A stretch of 64,000 nt of DNA. Origin: Streptomyces alfalfae (GTDB lineage Bacteria > Actinomycetota > Actinomycetes > Streptomycetales > Streptomycetaceae). Positions within the stretch are counted from its first letter, which is position 1. Every line of letters starts with the position of its first letter. Below, piece by piece: positions 54,357 to 62,704 of the stretch. The DNA is taken from assembly GCF_004127445.1 (NCBI RefSeq), contig NZ_QEXM01000012.1:124001-188000 (forward strand), written 5' to 3'. Under the pieces are notes generated by a model. The model searched no databases and was not told where the DNA came from. It saw only the letters and a list, made by a program, of their open reading frames with translations. Both the position numbers and the translations under genes were made by a program.

Positions 54357-55610
54357 TCAGGTCCCGTCCCGCACGGGTTCCGGCGCCGTCGGCGTCGGGT
54401 CGGGGGCCTTGTCCCGGGCCGTCCGCACCCCGCGCGCGGCGACGAGGGTCACGAGCAGGGCCAGTGCGGCGCACGCGGCGCCGGCGGGGCCGAGGGTGTC
54501 GAGCGCGTCCGTGCCCCCGTGCGTGATCACCTGGCCGCCCAGGAAGCCGCCCAGGGAGATGCCCGCGAACGTGGCCGAGGAGTTCAGCGAGAGCAGCAGC
54601 GGCCCTGATCCCGGGTCGATCGTGAACAGCCGGTGCTGCTGCGGCGGTTGCGTGGCCATCGCGGCGAGCCCCCACGCCGCCATGGCGAGCACCGCACCGG
54701 TCAGGGAGTCGCGGCTGTACGGGAGCGTCCCGAGGACGACGGCGAGCCCGGCGACCGAGACCGCGAGGACGGGTACCGCGCCCCAGCGGTCGGTGGCCCG
54801 GCCGCCGAGCATGGTCCCCGCGATCGCCGTGCACCCGAAGACCAGCAGGAGCAGCGCCAGCGTCGTGCCGTCGCCGTCGGTCGCCGGGGCGAGGACCCCG
54901 CCGACGTAGGTGAGCGCGAGATAGCCGCCCGTCATGAACAGCAGGGTGGTCACCACGGTCAGCAGCACGCGGACGTCCCTGGCCGGCGCCAGCCGCGCGG
55001 CGAGGTCCGGCGCGGCGGGCAGCCGCACCTGCGGCAGGAGCCCCGCCACGGCCGCGGCACACACCACGCCGAGCCCGGCCAGCGCCCAGAAGGTGGCCCG
55101 CCAGTCCAGGTCGGCGGCGAGCCAGGTGCCGAACGGCACCCCGGCCACGGTGGCCGCCGACAGCCCGCCGAGCACCACCGCGAGGGCCCGTCCGCGCCGC
55201 TCGGGCGGTGCGAGGAACCCTGCGGTGGCCGACGCGGCGGGGATGTAGAGGGCGGCGCTCGCGGCGGTCGCGATCCGGGCGGCGAGCAGCAGCCCCAGCG
55301 TGGGGGCGAGCGCGGAGGCCGCGTTGCCGAGCGCGAAGCCGGCCAGCGAGATCAGCAGCACGGTGCGCCGCTCAAGGCGGCCGGTGAGCGCGCCGAGCAC
55401 CGGGGCGAGCACCGCGTAGGTGAGGGCGAAGGCCGTGCTCACCCAGCCGGCGTCGGCCAGGCCCGTGTCCAGGTCGCGGGCCACCTCCGGCAGCACCCCC
55501 GCCACCACGAAGGTGTCGGTGCCGATCGCGAAGGCGCCGACGGCGAGCACCGGCAGCACGGGTGCCCGGGAGCCCGGCGTCTTCGCGGCGGCCGTGTCCG
55601 TACCCGCCAT
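54357..55610 (-). CDS. MFS transporter (DHA1-like, 12 helices), cluster 2
   Basis: 417-residue major facilitator exporter. Helix 1 contains FAIGTDTFVVAGVLPE, typical of DHA1 sugar-efflux/drug pumps, and LTGRLERRTVLL is the A-motif loop. ATG overlaps the amidohydrolase stop (TGATG). A second pump in the same array may export a different intermediate or provide resistance. It is followed by tandem hairpins, then the B3/B4 gene. Confidence 0.9.
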   Translation of the reverse strand: MAGTDTAAAKTPGSRAPVLPVLAVGAFAIGTDTFVVAGVLPEVARDLDTGLADAGWVSTAFALTYAVLAPVLGALTGRLERRTVLLISLAGFALGNAASALAPTLGLLLAARIATAASAALYIPAASATAGFLAPPERRGRALAVVLGGLSAATVAGVPFGTWLAADLDWRATFWALAGLGVVCAAAVAGLLPQVRLPAAPDLAARLAPARDVRVLLTVVTTLLFMTGGYLALTYVGGVLAPATDGDGTTLALLLLVFGCTAIAGTMLGGRATDRWGAVPVLAVSVAGLAVVLGTLPYSRDSLTGAVLAMAAWGLAAMATQPPQQHRLFTIDPGSGPLLLSLNSSATFAGISLGGFLGGQVITHGGTDALDTLGPAGAACAALALLVTLVAARGVRTARDKAPDPTPTAPEPVRDGT

Positions 55611-56899
55611 CACCGCGCTCCCGCCGGGGTACGGGCGCGGAAGGGCTCCGCGCTGCCCGCGACGGCCTCGCCGCCGAGCAGCACCAGTTCGATCGCGCCG
55701 GGGCGGCTGAGCACCGTGATGTCCTCGGCGGGGTCGCCGTCGGTGACCACCAGGTCGGCGAGGCGTCCGGGCCGCACGGTCCCTGCCACATCGCCCCGTC
55801 CGGCGAGCCGGGCGCCGTTGGCCGTGGCCCAGGTGAGCACGGTCGGCGCCGGTATGCCGGCCATGGTCACGTACAGCTCCAGCTCCTTGGCGTAGGTGCC
55901 GTGCGGGGTCCAGGCGAAGCCGAAGTCGTCGCCCGCCACGATCGGCACCCCCATCTCCGCCATGATCGGCAGGATGCGCAGGGTGTTCTCGATCTCGGCG
56001 GTGAACTCCAGCGTCTCCAGGTACTCCGGCGTCTTGCCGTGCTCGGCGCCGGTGGTCAGCAGCATGTGCGGCTGGTAGAGGCTGGGCACCACGAAGATGC
56101 CGCGCTCCGCGATCGCCTCCAGGGCGGCGTCGTCCGCGTACGTGGCGTGGTCGATGACGTCCACCCCGGCGGCGATGGCGTTGCGGATGCCGGCGAGGCC
56201 CCGCGAGTGGGCGCGGATGCGTGCCCCGTGCTCGTGTGCCGTGCGGGCGGCGACGACCAGCTCCTCGGCGGTGAAGAGCAGTTCGCGCGAGCGCCCGTTG
56301 GGGAAGGTGTCGTCTCCGGAGGAGAACACCTTGACGATCTCCGCTCCCTGGGCGATCTCCCCGGCGACGTACTCGGCCATCTCCTCCGGGGTGTCCGCGA
56401 GCCGCATGAGGTCGGAGGGGATGCGCTTCTTGACGTCGGCGTTGCGGCGCTCGGGCGGCCCGGACACCATCAGGTCCCGGCTGCACGGCGTGATGCGGGG
56501 GCCCTTGAGCCGCCCGGAGTCGACGGCCCCGCGCAGCGCCATGTCGATGCCGGCGACGGAGCCCGCCCCGACGAAGGCGGTGTAGCCGAGCGAGAGCAGC
56601 CGGGTGGTGTTCGCCGCGGCGCCCAGGGTGACCTCGGGGACGGAGTACTTGAACAGCATCTCCCGTCCGTCGAGGACGTCCAGGTAGGCGATGTGGGTGT
56701 GGCCGAGCGTCATCCCGGGCATGACGGTGCGCCCATCGAGGTCGAGGACGTCCACCTCGGGGTGGTCCGCGGGGGCCTGTCCTGCGGGGAGTACGGCTTC
56801 GATGCGCTCGCCGTCGATCAGGACGCTGTGGTGCGGCAGCGAGGCCGCGCCGAGGCCTTCCTGGACGGTGGCGTCGTGCAGCAGGGTCTTGCGTGGCAC
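55610..56899 (-). CDS. metal-dependent amidohydrolase (imidazolonepropionase-like)
   Basis: 429-residue TIM-barrel hydrolase of the amidohydrolase superfamily. GHTHIAY provides the first two metal ligands, EIVKVFSSG a Lys suited to carbamylation, AHSRG and DHATY further His ligands, and AGDDFGF the catalytic Asp. Such enzymes cleave amides, dipeptides or cyclic ureides. It may trim an N-acyl or peptide intermediate. ATG at 56899; the stop overlaps the MFS start. Placed 38 bp downstream of the prephenate-dehydratase-like gene. Confidence 0.88.
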   Translation of the reverse strand: MPRKTLLHDATVQEGLGAASLPHHSVLIDGERIEAVLPAGQAPADHPEVDVLDLDGRTVMPGMTLGHTHIAYLDVLDGREMLFKYSVPEVTLGAAANTTRLLSLGYTAFVGAGSVAGIDMALRGAVDSGRLKGPRITPCSRDLMVSGPPERRNADVKKRIPSDLMRLADTPEEMAEYVAGEIAQGAEIVKVFSSGDDTFPNGRSRELLFTAEELVVAARTAHEHGARIRAHSRGLAGIRNAIAAGVDVIDHATYADDAALEAIAERGIFVVPSLYQPHMLLTTGAEHGKTPEYLETLEFTAEIENTLRILPIMAEMGVPIVAGDDFGFAWTPHGTYAKELELYVTMAGIPAPTVLTWATANGARLAGRGDVAGTVRPGRLADLVVTDGDPAEDITVLSRPGAIELVLLGGEAVAGSAEPFRARTPAGAR

Positions 56900-56937
56900 G
56901 GGAATGGTCTCCAGTTGTTCGCTGGTGCGGTCGGAGT

Positions 56938-57603
56938 TCAGGTGCGGGGCGCGAAGGCGTCGCGGGCGTGGCCGAAGAGCGTCCAGATGATCTCGGCGCC
57001 GGGGCGGGTGCTGACCCAGCGCAGCCCGTGGCCCCGTACGCCGGGCGCGTTGGTGAGCGCGAGGTCGGCCGCGCCGTCGCGCAGCAGCTCCGCGGCGTGC
57101 TGGGTGGACGCGGCGTCCACCCAGCGCACCTCACGTCCGCGCAGGGCGGGCGGCACGACCTCGGAGTAGATCCGGCGCACCTCCCACATGGCCGCGACCG
57201 CCACGGGGCCGGTGCCGCCGGGCAGGCCGGTGTCGGGCCGTTCCGCTATGCCGTACTCGGGGGTGGCCTGCGGGAAGAACGCCCGCAGGCGCAGGTCCCT
57301 GTGCCAGTGGAAGCGGGTCAGCCCCTGGTAGGCGCTCGGCACCAGCGCGAAGTCGAAGCTCTTGGCGAGGAGTTCGGACAGCACGTCGTCGAAGGTGGGC
57401 ATCAGCTCGACGCGCAGCCCGTACCGCTCGGCGAGGAAGCCTGCGGCCAGGTGGCTGGACGTGCCGGCGGGGCCCAGTGTCCCCAGGGTGACCCCGGACC
57501 GTTCGGCCCACAGGCCGGTCAGCTCGTCCCAGCGCGCGCCGAGTTCTTCCGCGGGCCGCCAGGCGGAGAGGGTGCCCTGCGGCGCCGCGGCGTCAGTTCT
57601 CAT
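56938..57603 (-). CDS. divergent prephenate-dehydratase-like protein
   Basis: 221 residues with a PheA-type periplasmic-binding fold. TLGPAGTSSHLAA matches the glycine-rich N-terminal motif of prephenate dehydratases. The usual ENS motif reads SAY, and the catalytic TRF near the end seems to be TLF in IIWTLFGH, so the Arg is lost. No ACT regulatory domain follows. The non-aromatising prephenate decarboxylases such as BacA are also divergent members of this family, so decarboxylation or another prephenate reaction is possible; so is simple ligand binding. ATG at 57603 lies inside the end of the PaaK-like gene; GTG at 57609 is in frame. Function uncertain. Confidence 0.7.
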   Translation of the reverse strand: MRTDAAAPQGTLSAWRPAEELGARWDELTGLWAERSGVTLGTLGPAGTSSHLAAGFLAERYGLRVELMPTFDDVLSELLAKSFDFALVPSAYQGLTRFHWHRDLRLRAFFPQATPEYGIAERPDTGLPGGTGPVAVAAMWEVRRIYSEVVPPALRGREVRWVDAASTQHAAELLRDGAADLALTNAPGVRGHGLRWVSTRPGAEIIWTLFGHARDAFAPRT

Positions 57604-59014
57604 AGCCACGGTTCGCCGCCATCCGCTGGGCGACCCGGGTCTCGTGGTCGGGCGCGGTGCGCCGGTCGACGATGCGGGCCGCCTTCCAGCTCACGAAGGC
57701 GCCGGTGCTCACGATCGGGTCGAGGCCGTCACTCAGCTCCACGCCGACCGGCACCCCGAGGGCCTCGGTGGCCCGCTCGCGGACGCCTTCGGCGGTCGCG
57801 GCGGGGTTCTCGGCCTGCCCAGCGAGCAGTTCGAGCCGGACGGTGAGCCGGTCCTGCCCCGCGGTGTCCCGCTCGATCACCACCTGGTAGCCGGCGGCTC
57901 CGGTGACACCGGTCAGCACGGCCGTCTCGATCTGTCCGGCGGTGAACAGCCGCGCGCCGAGTTCGAGGCGGTCCAGGGTGCGGCCGACGATGCGTACGAG
58001 GTCGCCGGGCATCTCGCAGTCGCAGTCGGACGCCTCGACCGTCACGGCGTCGCCCGTGCGGTAGCGGACGAGCGGCTTCACGCCGTCCACCAGCATCGTC
58101 ACCGTCAGTTCGCCGGTGCCGCGCGGGCCGTGCGAGACGCCGGTGGCCGCGTCCACCACCTCGATGAGGTAGTTGGTCTGTGAGAGGTGCATCCGCTTGT
58201 TGCGGCAGGCGGTGGCGATGACGAACGCCTCCTGCGAGCCGTACAGGATGTTGTAGACGTCGGCGCCCCAGACGCTCTCCAGGTTGTGGGCCAGGGCGGG
58301 CGTGCACATTTCGCCGGTCACGAACAGCAGCTGCACGGCGAAGTCGCGGCGCAGGTCGTAGCCGTAGTGCTCGGCCGCCTTGGCGAGGGTGAGCGCGACG
58401 CCCGGCGTGCAGCAGATGACCTCCAGCTCCAGGTCCCGCATCAGCTGCAGGGCCTTGGGGAAGCCGATGACCGGGGAGTAGGGCCAGATCTTGGCGTTCA
58501 TCGAGCCGACGTTGCGGGCGACGTCGCCGAGGGTGTCGCCGAAGGAGTGCACCTCGGTCGGGCCCATCAGGCCGATGCGCGGGGCGTGGCCGTCGAAGTG
58601 GCGCCGGAAGATGGAGGCCCAGGACTCGGTGACGTGGGCGTTGCTGGCGATGACCTCGCGTTCGTCGCGCGGGCACGGGGTGGCGGGGCCGGTGGTCCCG
58701 GTGGTCTCGTAGAAGAAGACGGCGTCGGTCAGGGGGCGGCTCAGGACGTCGAGCATCTCCGTCCGCAGGTCGGCCTTGGTCGTGAAGGGCAGCGCCGTCA
58801 GGTCGTCGGGTGTCACCGCCGCCAGGTCCACGCCCTTCAGATGGCGGGCGTAGAACGGCGAACCGGTCGACACCTGGTCGAGTACGGTGCGCAGGCGGCG
58901 GGCGCGCCAGGCGTCGAGCGCCTCGTCGGTGAGGGTCCGGTCGTAGAAGGCCCGGTGCACGTCGAGGTATTGCGCGGCGAACTCGGCCGCGGGCCCCTGC
59001 GTGGGCAGCCACAT
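57593..59014 (-). CDS. PaaK-like acyl-adenylating enzyme (phenylacetate-CoA ligase family)
   Basis: 473 residues of the ANL superfamily, PaaK branch. ETTGTTGPATPCPRD is the phosphate-loop region, LYGSQEAF the adenylate-binding motif and VRYRTGDAV the hinge region; the C-terminal small domain is present. Members activate aromatic acids as adenylates for transfer to CoA or another acceptor. With anthranilate-type synthase upstream, an aminobenzoate or a cyclohexadienyl acid is a reasonable substrate, but that is inference. ATG at 59014 follows GAGAGG by nine bases. Its 3' end overlaps the prephenate-dehydratase-like gene. Confidence 0.87.
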   Translation of the reverse strand: MWLPTQGPAAEFAAQYLDVHRAFYDRTLTDEALDAWRARRLRTVLDQVSTGSPFYARHLKGVDLAAVTPDDLTALPFTTKADLRTEMLDVLSRPLTDAVFFYETTGTTGPATPCPRDEREVIASNAHVTESWASIFRRHFDGHAPRIGLMGPTEVHSFGDTLGDVARNVGSMNAKIWPYSPVIGFPKALQLMRDLELEVICCTPGVALTLAKAAEHYGYDLRRDFAVQLLFVTGEMCTPALAHNLESVWGADVYNILYGSQEAFVIATACRNKRMHLSQTNYLIEVVDAATGVSHGPRGTGELTVTMLVDGVKPLVRYRTGDAVTVEASDCDCEMPGDLVRIVGRTLDRLELGARLFTAGQIETAVLTGVTGAAGYQVVIERDTAGQDRLTVRLELLAGQAENPAATAEGVRERATEALGVPVGVELSDGLDPIVSTGAFVSWKAARIVDRRTAPDHETRVAQRMAANRGYEN

Positions 59015-59141
59015 GGTGGTGGTCCTCTCGGATGGTGGGTCGCGCGAGGGCCCCGGCGCCGGAGGGCGCGGCGAGGCGGCGCGTGAGAGTGGTCGAGGGG
59101 TGGGGGCGCGGACCGGGGCGACGGTGCTCCGGCCGGGAAGG

Positions 59142-59849
59142 TCAGTGCAGGCCGCCGTCGACGTCGAGCACGCTCGCCGTGACATATCCGGAGTCGGGTC
59201 CTGCCAGGTAGCGGACGGCGGCGGCGACCTCGGCCGCCCGGCCGAACCTGCCCAGCGGCACGCTGTCCAGGTAGCCGGTGGTGCGGTCCGCCGGGATGCG
59301 GGCGGCCATCGGGGTGTCGATCACTCCCGGCGCGACGGCGTTGACGCGGATGCCGTGCGGGGCGAGCGAGCGGCCGAGGCCGCGGGTCAGGGCGATCACC
59401 GCGCCCTTCGACGCTCCGTACGCCGTGTCGGGGCTGCCCACGCGGCCGCTGATGGAGGCGATGTTGACGACGCTGCCCGGACGCCCGGCCGCGACCAGCC
59501 GGCGCGCCATGGACTGCGTGCAGGAGAAGGCCGACCCGGTGTTGACGTCGAGGACGCGCCGGTAGCTCTCCGCGTCGTAGTCGAAGAAGTCCCTCGCCTC
59601 GTAGATTCCGGCGTTGTTGACCAGGACCGAGGGCGGCCCGTACTCCTGCTCGATGTGCCGGAAGAGCTCCTCGGCCGCGCTCGGATCGCCCACGTCGGCA
59701 ACCAGTTCGGCGTGTGCCGCCGGGTCGGCGCCCGTGGTGATGTCCACGGCGAGCACGTGGTGGCCGGCCTCCGCGAGCGCCGCCGTGACGGCTCTGCCGA
59801 TGCCGCCCGCGCCGCCTGTGACCACGGCCGGAGCATGCTGCTCGGTCAC
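59142..59849 (-). CDS. short-chain dehydrogenase/reductase
   Basis: About 235 residues, classical SDR. The cofactor motif TGGAGGIG, the structural NNAG, the catalytic Ser in NIASISGR and YGASK with Tyr and Lys are all present, so it should be active with NAD(P)H. GTG at 59849 is chosen with GGGGGAGG just upstream; an ATG five codons earlier would include the ribosome site. Substrate unknown; SDRs act on the dihydro-aromatic intermediates in bacilysin-type pathways, and one that oxidises a dihydro-anthranilate (DhbA-like) would also suit the upstream synthase. Confidence 0.9.
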   Translation of the reverse strand: MTEQHAPAVVTGGAGGIGRAVTAALAEAGHHVLAVDITTGADPAAHAELVADVGDPSAAEELFRHIEQEYGPPSVLVNNAGIYEARDFFDYDAESYRRVLDVNTGSAFSCTQSMARRLVAAGRPGSVVNIASISGRVGSPDTAYGASKGAVIALTRGLGRSLAPHGIRVNAVAPGVIDTPMAARIPADRTTGYLDSVPLGRFGRAAEVAAAVRYLAGPDSGYVTASVLDVDGGLH

Positions 59850-59895
59850 GTGTCCTCCCCCCATGCTGTGTGGTGTCGGGTTCAGCGCCCGCTGC

Positions 59896-60531
59896 CTAGC
59901 CGGCCCGCGCGGGCGTCCGTCGCGCGGCCGACAGGAAGTTGTCGAAGAGCCGCAGCCCGTGGTCGGTCATCACGCTCTCCGGGTGGAACTGCACCCCTTC
60001 GACCGCGAGCGTGCGGTGGCGAATCCCCATGACATAGCCGTCGTCGAGCGAGGTCGCGGTCACGTCGAGCTCGGGCGGGACCGACGCGTCGACGATCAGC
60101 GAGTGGTAGCGGGTGACGGTCAGCGGCGTCGCGAGGCCGTCGAACACACCGCGGCCGTCGTGGCGGACCCGGCTGGCCTTGCCGTGCATCAGGTTCTGCG
60201 CGACGGCGACCCGGGCCCCGTAGGCGAGGCCGATCGCCTGGTGTCCCAGGCACACGCCGAGCAGCGGCACCCGGCCCGCGAAGGTGTGCACGAGTTCGAC
60301 GTGGCCGGAGGCGGCCGGATGGCCGGGCCCCGGGCCGAGCACGACCGCGTCCGGCCGCAGTCCGGCCAGCTCCTCCGGCGTGCCGGTGCGGGAACGTATC
60401 ACCTCGGTGTCGGCGCCGAGGGTGCGCAGGTACTGGTCGATGATGTGGCTGAAACTGTCGTACGCGTCGACGAGCAGCACCTTCGGCCGGCTCTCGGCGC
60501 TCACGGGGTCCGTCGGGTGTACGGCGCTCAC
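59896..60531 (-). CDS. glutamine amidotransferase, anthranilate/aminodeoxychorismate synthase component II
   Basis: 211-residue class I glutaminase. GVCLGHQAIG carries the nucleophilic Cys and FHPES the His and Glu of the triad, and LGPGPGHP is the oxyanion strand. It releases ammonia from glutamine for the component I enzyme. GTG at 60531 overlaps the component I stop (GTGA), so the subunits are made together. This cluster-located pair would be additional to any primary trp genes. Confidence 0.93.
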   Translation of the reverse strand: MSAVHPTDPVSAESRPKVLLVDAYDSFSHIIDQYLRTLGADTEVIRSRTGTPEELAGLRPDAVVLGPGPGHPAASGHVELVHTFAGRVPLLGVCLGHQAIGLAYGARVAVAQNLMHGKASRVRHDGRGVFDGLATPLTVTRYHSLIVDASVPPELDVTATSLDDGYVMGIRHRTLAVEGVQFHPESVMTDHGLRLFDNFLSAARRTPARAG

Positions 60532-62096
60532 GGCAGCAGCTCCTCGCCGGTCAGGGCCCAGTAGGTGGCGCTCATCTTGGCCAGCGTCTCCCGCCACTCG
60601 GCGGCGGGCACGGAGTCCGCCACCACGCCGGCGGACGCCTGGGTGGTGTAGTGGTCGCCGTCGTGGACGGCGGTGCGGATGCACAGCGTGAGCATCGCGA
60701 AGCCGCGCACGTCGACCAGGCCGAGGGCGCCCGCGTAGATGCCCCGCGGATCGTCCTCGATGTCGTTGATGATCTCCATGGCGCGGACCTTGGGCGCCCC
60801 GGTCATCGTGCCCGCGGGGAAGGTGGCGCAGATCGCCGTCCAGATGTCCGTGCCGTCGGTGACCTGCCCGGAGACGGTCGAGACCAGATGGTGGACGTAG
60901 GCGAAGGGTTCGACCTCCATCATGGCGTCCACCGACAGCGTGCCCGGCACGCAGATCCGCCCGATGTCGTTGCGGCACAGGTCGACGAGCATGACGTGCT
61001 CGGCCTGTTCCTTGGCGCTGGCGCGCAGTTCGGCGACGCGGCGGGCGTCCTGAGCCGCGTCCGCGGCCCGTGGCGCCGTGCCCGCGATCGGCCGCATGGA
61101 GATCCGGCCGCCCTCGATGCGGATGAACAGCTCCGGGCTCGCCCCGATCACCGTACGGCCGGCCCACGGGACCAGGTACATGTACGGGGACGGATTGCGG
61201 TGCCGCAGCCGCTGGTAGACCTCCAGCGGCGTCAGCTCCGACTCCACGTCGATGCGGTGGCCGATCTGGATCTGGTAGCTGTCGCCCACCCCGATGTGCC
61301 GCAGGCAGCGCTCGACGCGCTCGGTGAACGTCCGCTCGTCCACGTTGTCCCGTACGGACCGGGGCGCGGGCGCCTCGGGCACGGCGGGGGCGGCGTGCCC
61401 GGCCGTGCCGGTGACCAGCACGTCCGGCAGCGGGGTGCTGTCCGGCGGCAGCAGCTGCCCGGACGCGGAGAGGCGTCGTACGCTCCCCGAGCCCAGGTCG
61501 TACCAGACCGTGTGCCGGAAGAGCGCGAGTGTGCAGCGCGGCAGGTCCCCCTCCCGCTGGCTCTGCGGAAGGCGCTCCATGTCCCAGGCCGACTCGTAGG
61601 CCAGCGTGGTCAGGAACCCGAAGGCGAACGTGGTGTCGGGCACCTCGGTGTCGACGGTGAAGGCGCCCTGGACCGCGCGCAGCAGCCGCCACGCCTCCTG
61701 GGAGCTTCGCGCCGCCCACTCCCGCCGGTCGCCGCGGGCCGCCGTCGCCTCCCCCGCCACGGCCGAGACGACCTGGGCCAGCACCTCGCCCAGGGCTCCG
61801 GGCGCCGCCAGCTCCACGCGGTCGGCGTAGAGCCGGAGTTCGGCGAGGCGCCCCCAGCCGACCACGGCGGAGTGCCGGTCCTGGGCGGGGCCGTCCAGGC
61901 TCTCGAAGAGGTACACGTCGTCCTGCGCCCGGTCGCGGAGGAGCGCTTCGTAGACCAGGGCGGGTGAGCTGTGCGGGAGTTCGGTCGTGGTCACCCGGAC
62001 CGCGATGGCGCCCGGGCGCGCGGGTCTCGGGGGCCCGGGGGTCTGCCGGGCCTTCGGCACGTACGTGGGCACACTGGGTGCGGAAAGCAATGACAC
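60528..62096 (-). CDS. chorismate-amidating synthase component I (TrpE-like)
   Basis: About 522 residues of the chorismate-binding family. PIAGTAPR carries Ala where aminodeoxychorismate synthases have the catalytic Lys (PIKGT), so it should add ammonia at C2 and make anthranilate or 2-amino-2-deoxyisochorismate. VDLCRNDIGR and PAGTMTGAPKVRAMEIIND are the chorismate and magnesium motifs. LFES near the N-terminus resembles the Trp feedback site of TrpE. GTG at 62096 has GAGGGG ten bases upstream; the open frame extends further but is not typical. It is the first gene of the minus-strand array, and a perfect GGTCCA/TGGACC palindrome lies just upstream. Confidence 0.92.
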   Translation of the reverse strand: MSLLSAPSVPTYVPKARQTPGPPRPARPGAIAVRVTTTELPHSSPALVYEALLRDRAQDDVYLFESLDGPAQDRHSAVVGWGRLAELRLYADRVELAAPGALGEVLAQVVSAVAGEATAARGDRREWAARSSQEAWRLLRAVQGAFTVDTEVPDTTFAFGFLTTLAYESAWDMERLPQSQREGDLPRCTLALFRHTVWYDLGSGSVRRLSASGQLLPPDSTPLPDVLVTGTAGHAAPAVPEAPAPRSVRDNVDERTFTERVERCLRHIGVGDSYQIQIGHRIDVESELTPLEVYQRLRHRNPSPYMYLVPWAGRTVIGASPELFIRIEGGRISMRPIAGTAPRAADAAQDARRVAELRASAKEQAEHVMLVDLCRNDIGRICVPGTLSVDAMMEVEPFAYVHHLVSTVSGQVTDGTDIWTAICATFPAGTMTGAPKVRAMEIINDIEDDPRGIYAGALGLVDVRGFAMLTLCIRTAVHDGDHYTTQASAGVVADSVPAAEWRETLAKMSATYWALTGEELLP

Positions 62097-62113
62097 GGTG
62101 AAAGAGCCCCTCT

Positions 62114-62127
62114 GGTCCACCTGGACC
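62114..62127. promoter_or_regulatory. 14-bp palindrome next to the TrpE-like ribosome site
   Basis: GGTCCA, CC, TGGACC: a perfect inverted repeat ending 18 bases upstream of the chosen GTG at 62096, partly next to the GAGGGG ribosome site. It could be a repressor operator or, as RNA, a small hairpin beside the ribosome site. Confidence 0.5.
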
Positions 62128-62384
62128 GCTCGAACCGCAGGTGGACGTGGTCGCCGCGGCGCGCTCCACACTGAGAACACCGCCGGCCCATCCGGCAGAT
62201 GCCGGATCCCCCGCCCCCGTGGGCGGGTGTCGGCCACCCGCCGTCACACAGAGACCCCGGCGTCCCACCGCTCCTTTACGGCCATGCCGGGACGAGACCC
62301 GCGTTCCGCGGCCACCGGCCCCTTGACGGATGGCGGTGGTGCGGCAAGACGGTCGAAACCTCTGTGCTCATTGACCTCATCAAA

Positions 62385-62396
62385 CGCGGTACCGCG
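62385..62396. promoter_or_regulatory. 12-bp palindrome CGCGGTACCGCG
   Basis: A perfect palindrome in the middle of the divergent region, next to a TTGACC on the plus strand. It is a candidate site for the MocR regulator encoded to its right. Confidence 0.4.
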
Positions 62397-62704
62397 CAGT
62401 CCAGACCAATTCGGACCGGGCCAAGGAGACCACTTGCCCGGCGTCTCGCGCCCGGTGGACCGGCGCGGCCGTCAGGTTCAGGTCAACGGCTCGGCGCGGG
62501 GCGCCGAACGGTCAACTGGCGCGTTTCGGCCCAATGTCACGTGATTCCCCGCGCCGCTCTGTGGCAGTATCCCGCCCCAGGGGAAGCGCCGGACGAGGCG
62601 TTCGCGGTGGAGCCGGCGGATCGCGGCGGGGAGGTTCCCGGCCGTGACCGGGTTGCCGCCTCGCTCGTCGGGCGATGGTCCGTGGTTCTTGGGGGGGACT
62701 CGCT

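Larger units (their letters stand above)
62097..62704. other. 608-bp divergent control region of cluster 2
   Basis: No convincing gene. It separates the TrpE-like gene from the right-hand MocR regulator, so it should carry both promoters. It has locally lower GC near 62330-62400 and 62520-62580 and contains two perfect palindromes (62114-62127 and 62385-62396). I found no Trp-rich leader peptide that would indicate attenuation. Confidence 0.7.

Noticed and set aside
46451..62096. Reading the array as a plain bacilysin/anticapsin cluster
   Set aside because: The PheA-like, cupin, SDR, ATP-grasp and MFS parts are shared in kind, but the amidating synthase, UbiD, TrpB-like and PaaK-like genes have no place in that pathway and the cupin is single-domain.
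46451..62096. Reading the array as the primary tryptophan operon
   Set aside because: No trpA, trpC, trpD or trpF is present; the TrpB-like protein is of the TrpB2 type; and exporters, ligases and MocR regulators point to specialised metabolism.
62097..62237. N-terminal extension of the TrpE-like protein, or a trp-type leader peptide
   Set aside because: The extension is Arg/Pro-rich and unlike TrpE; it does not have the clustered Trp codons of an attenuator leader.
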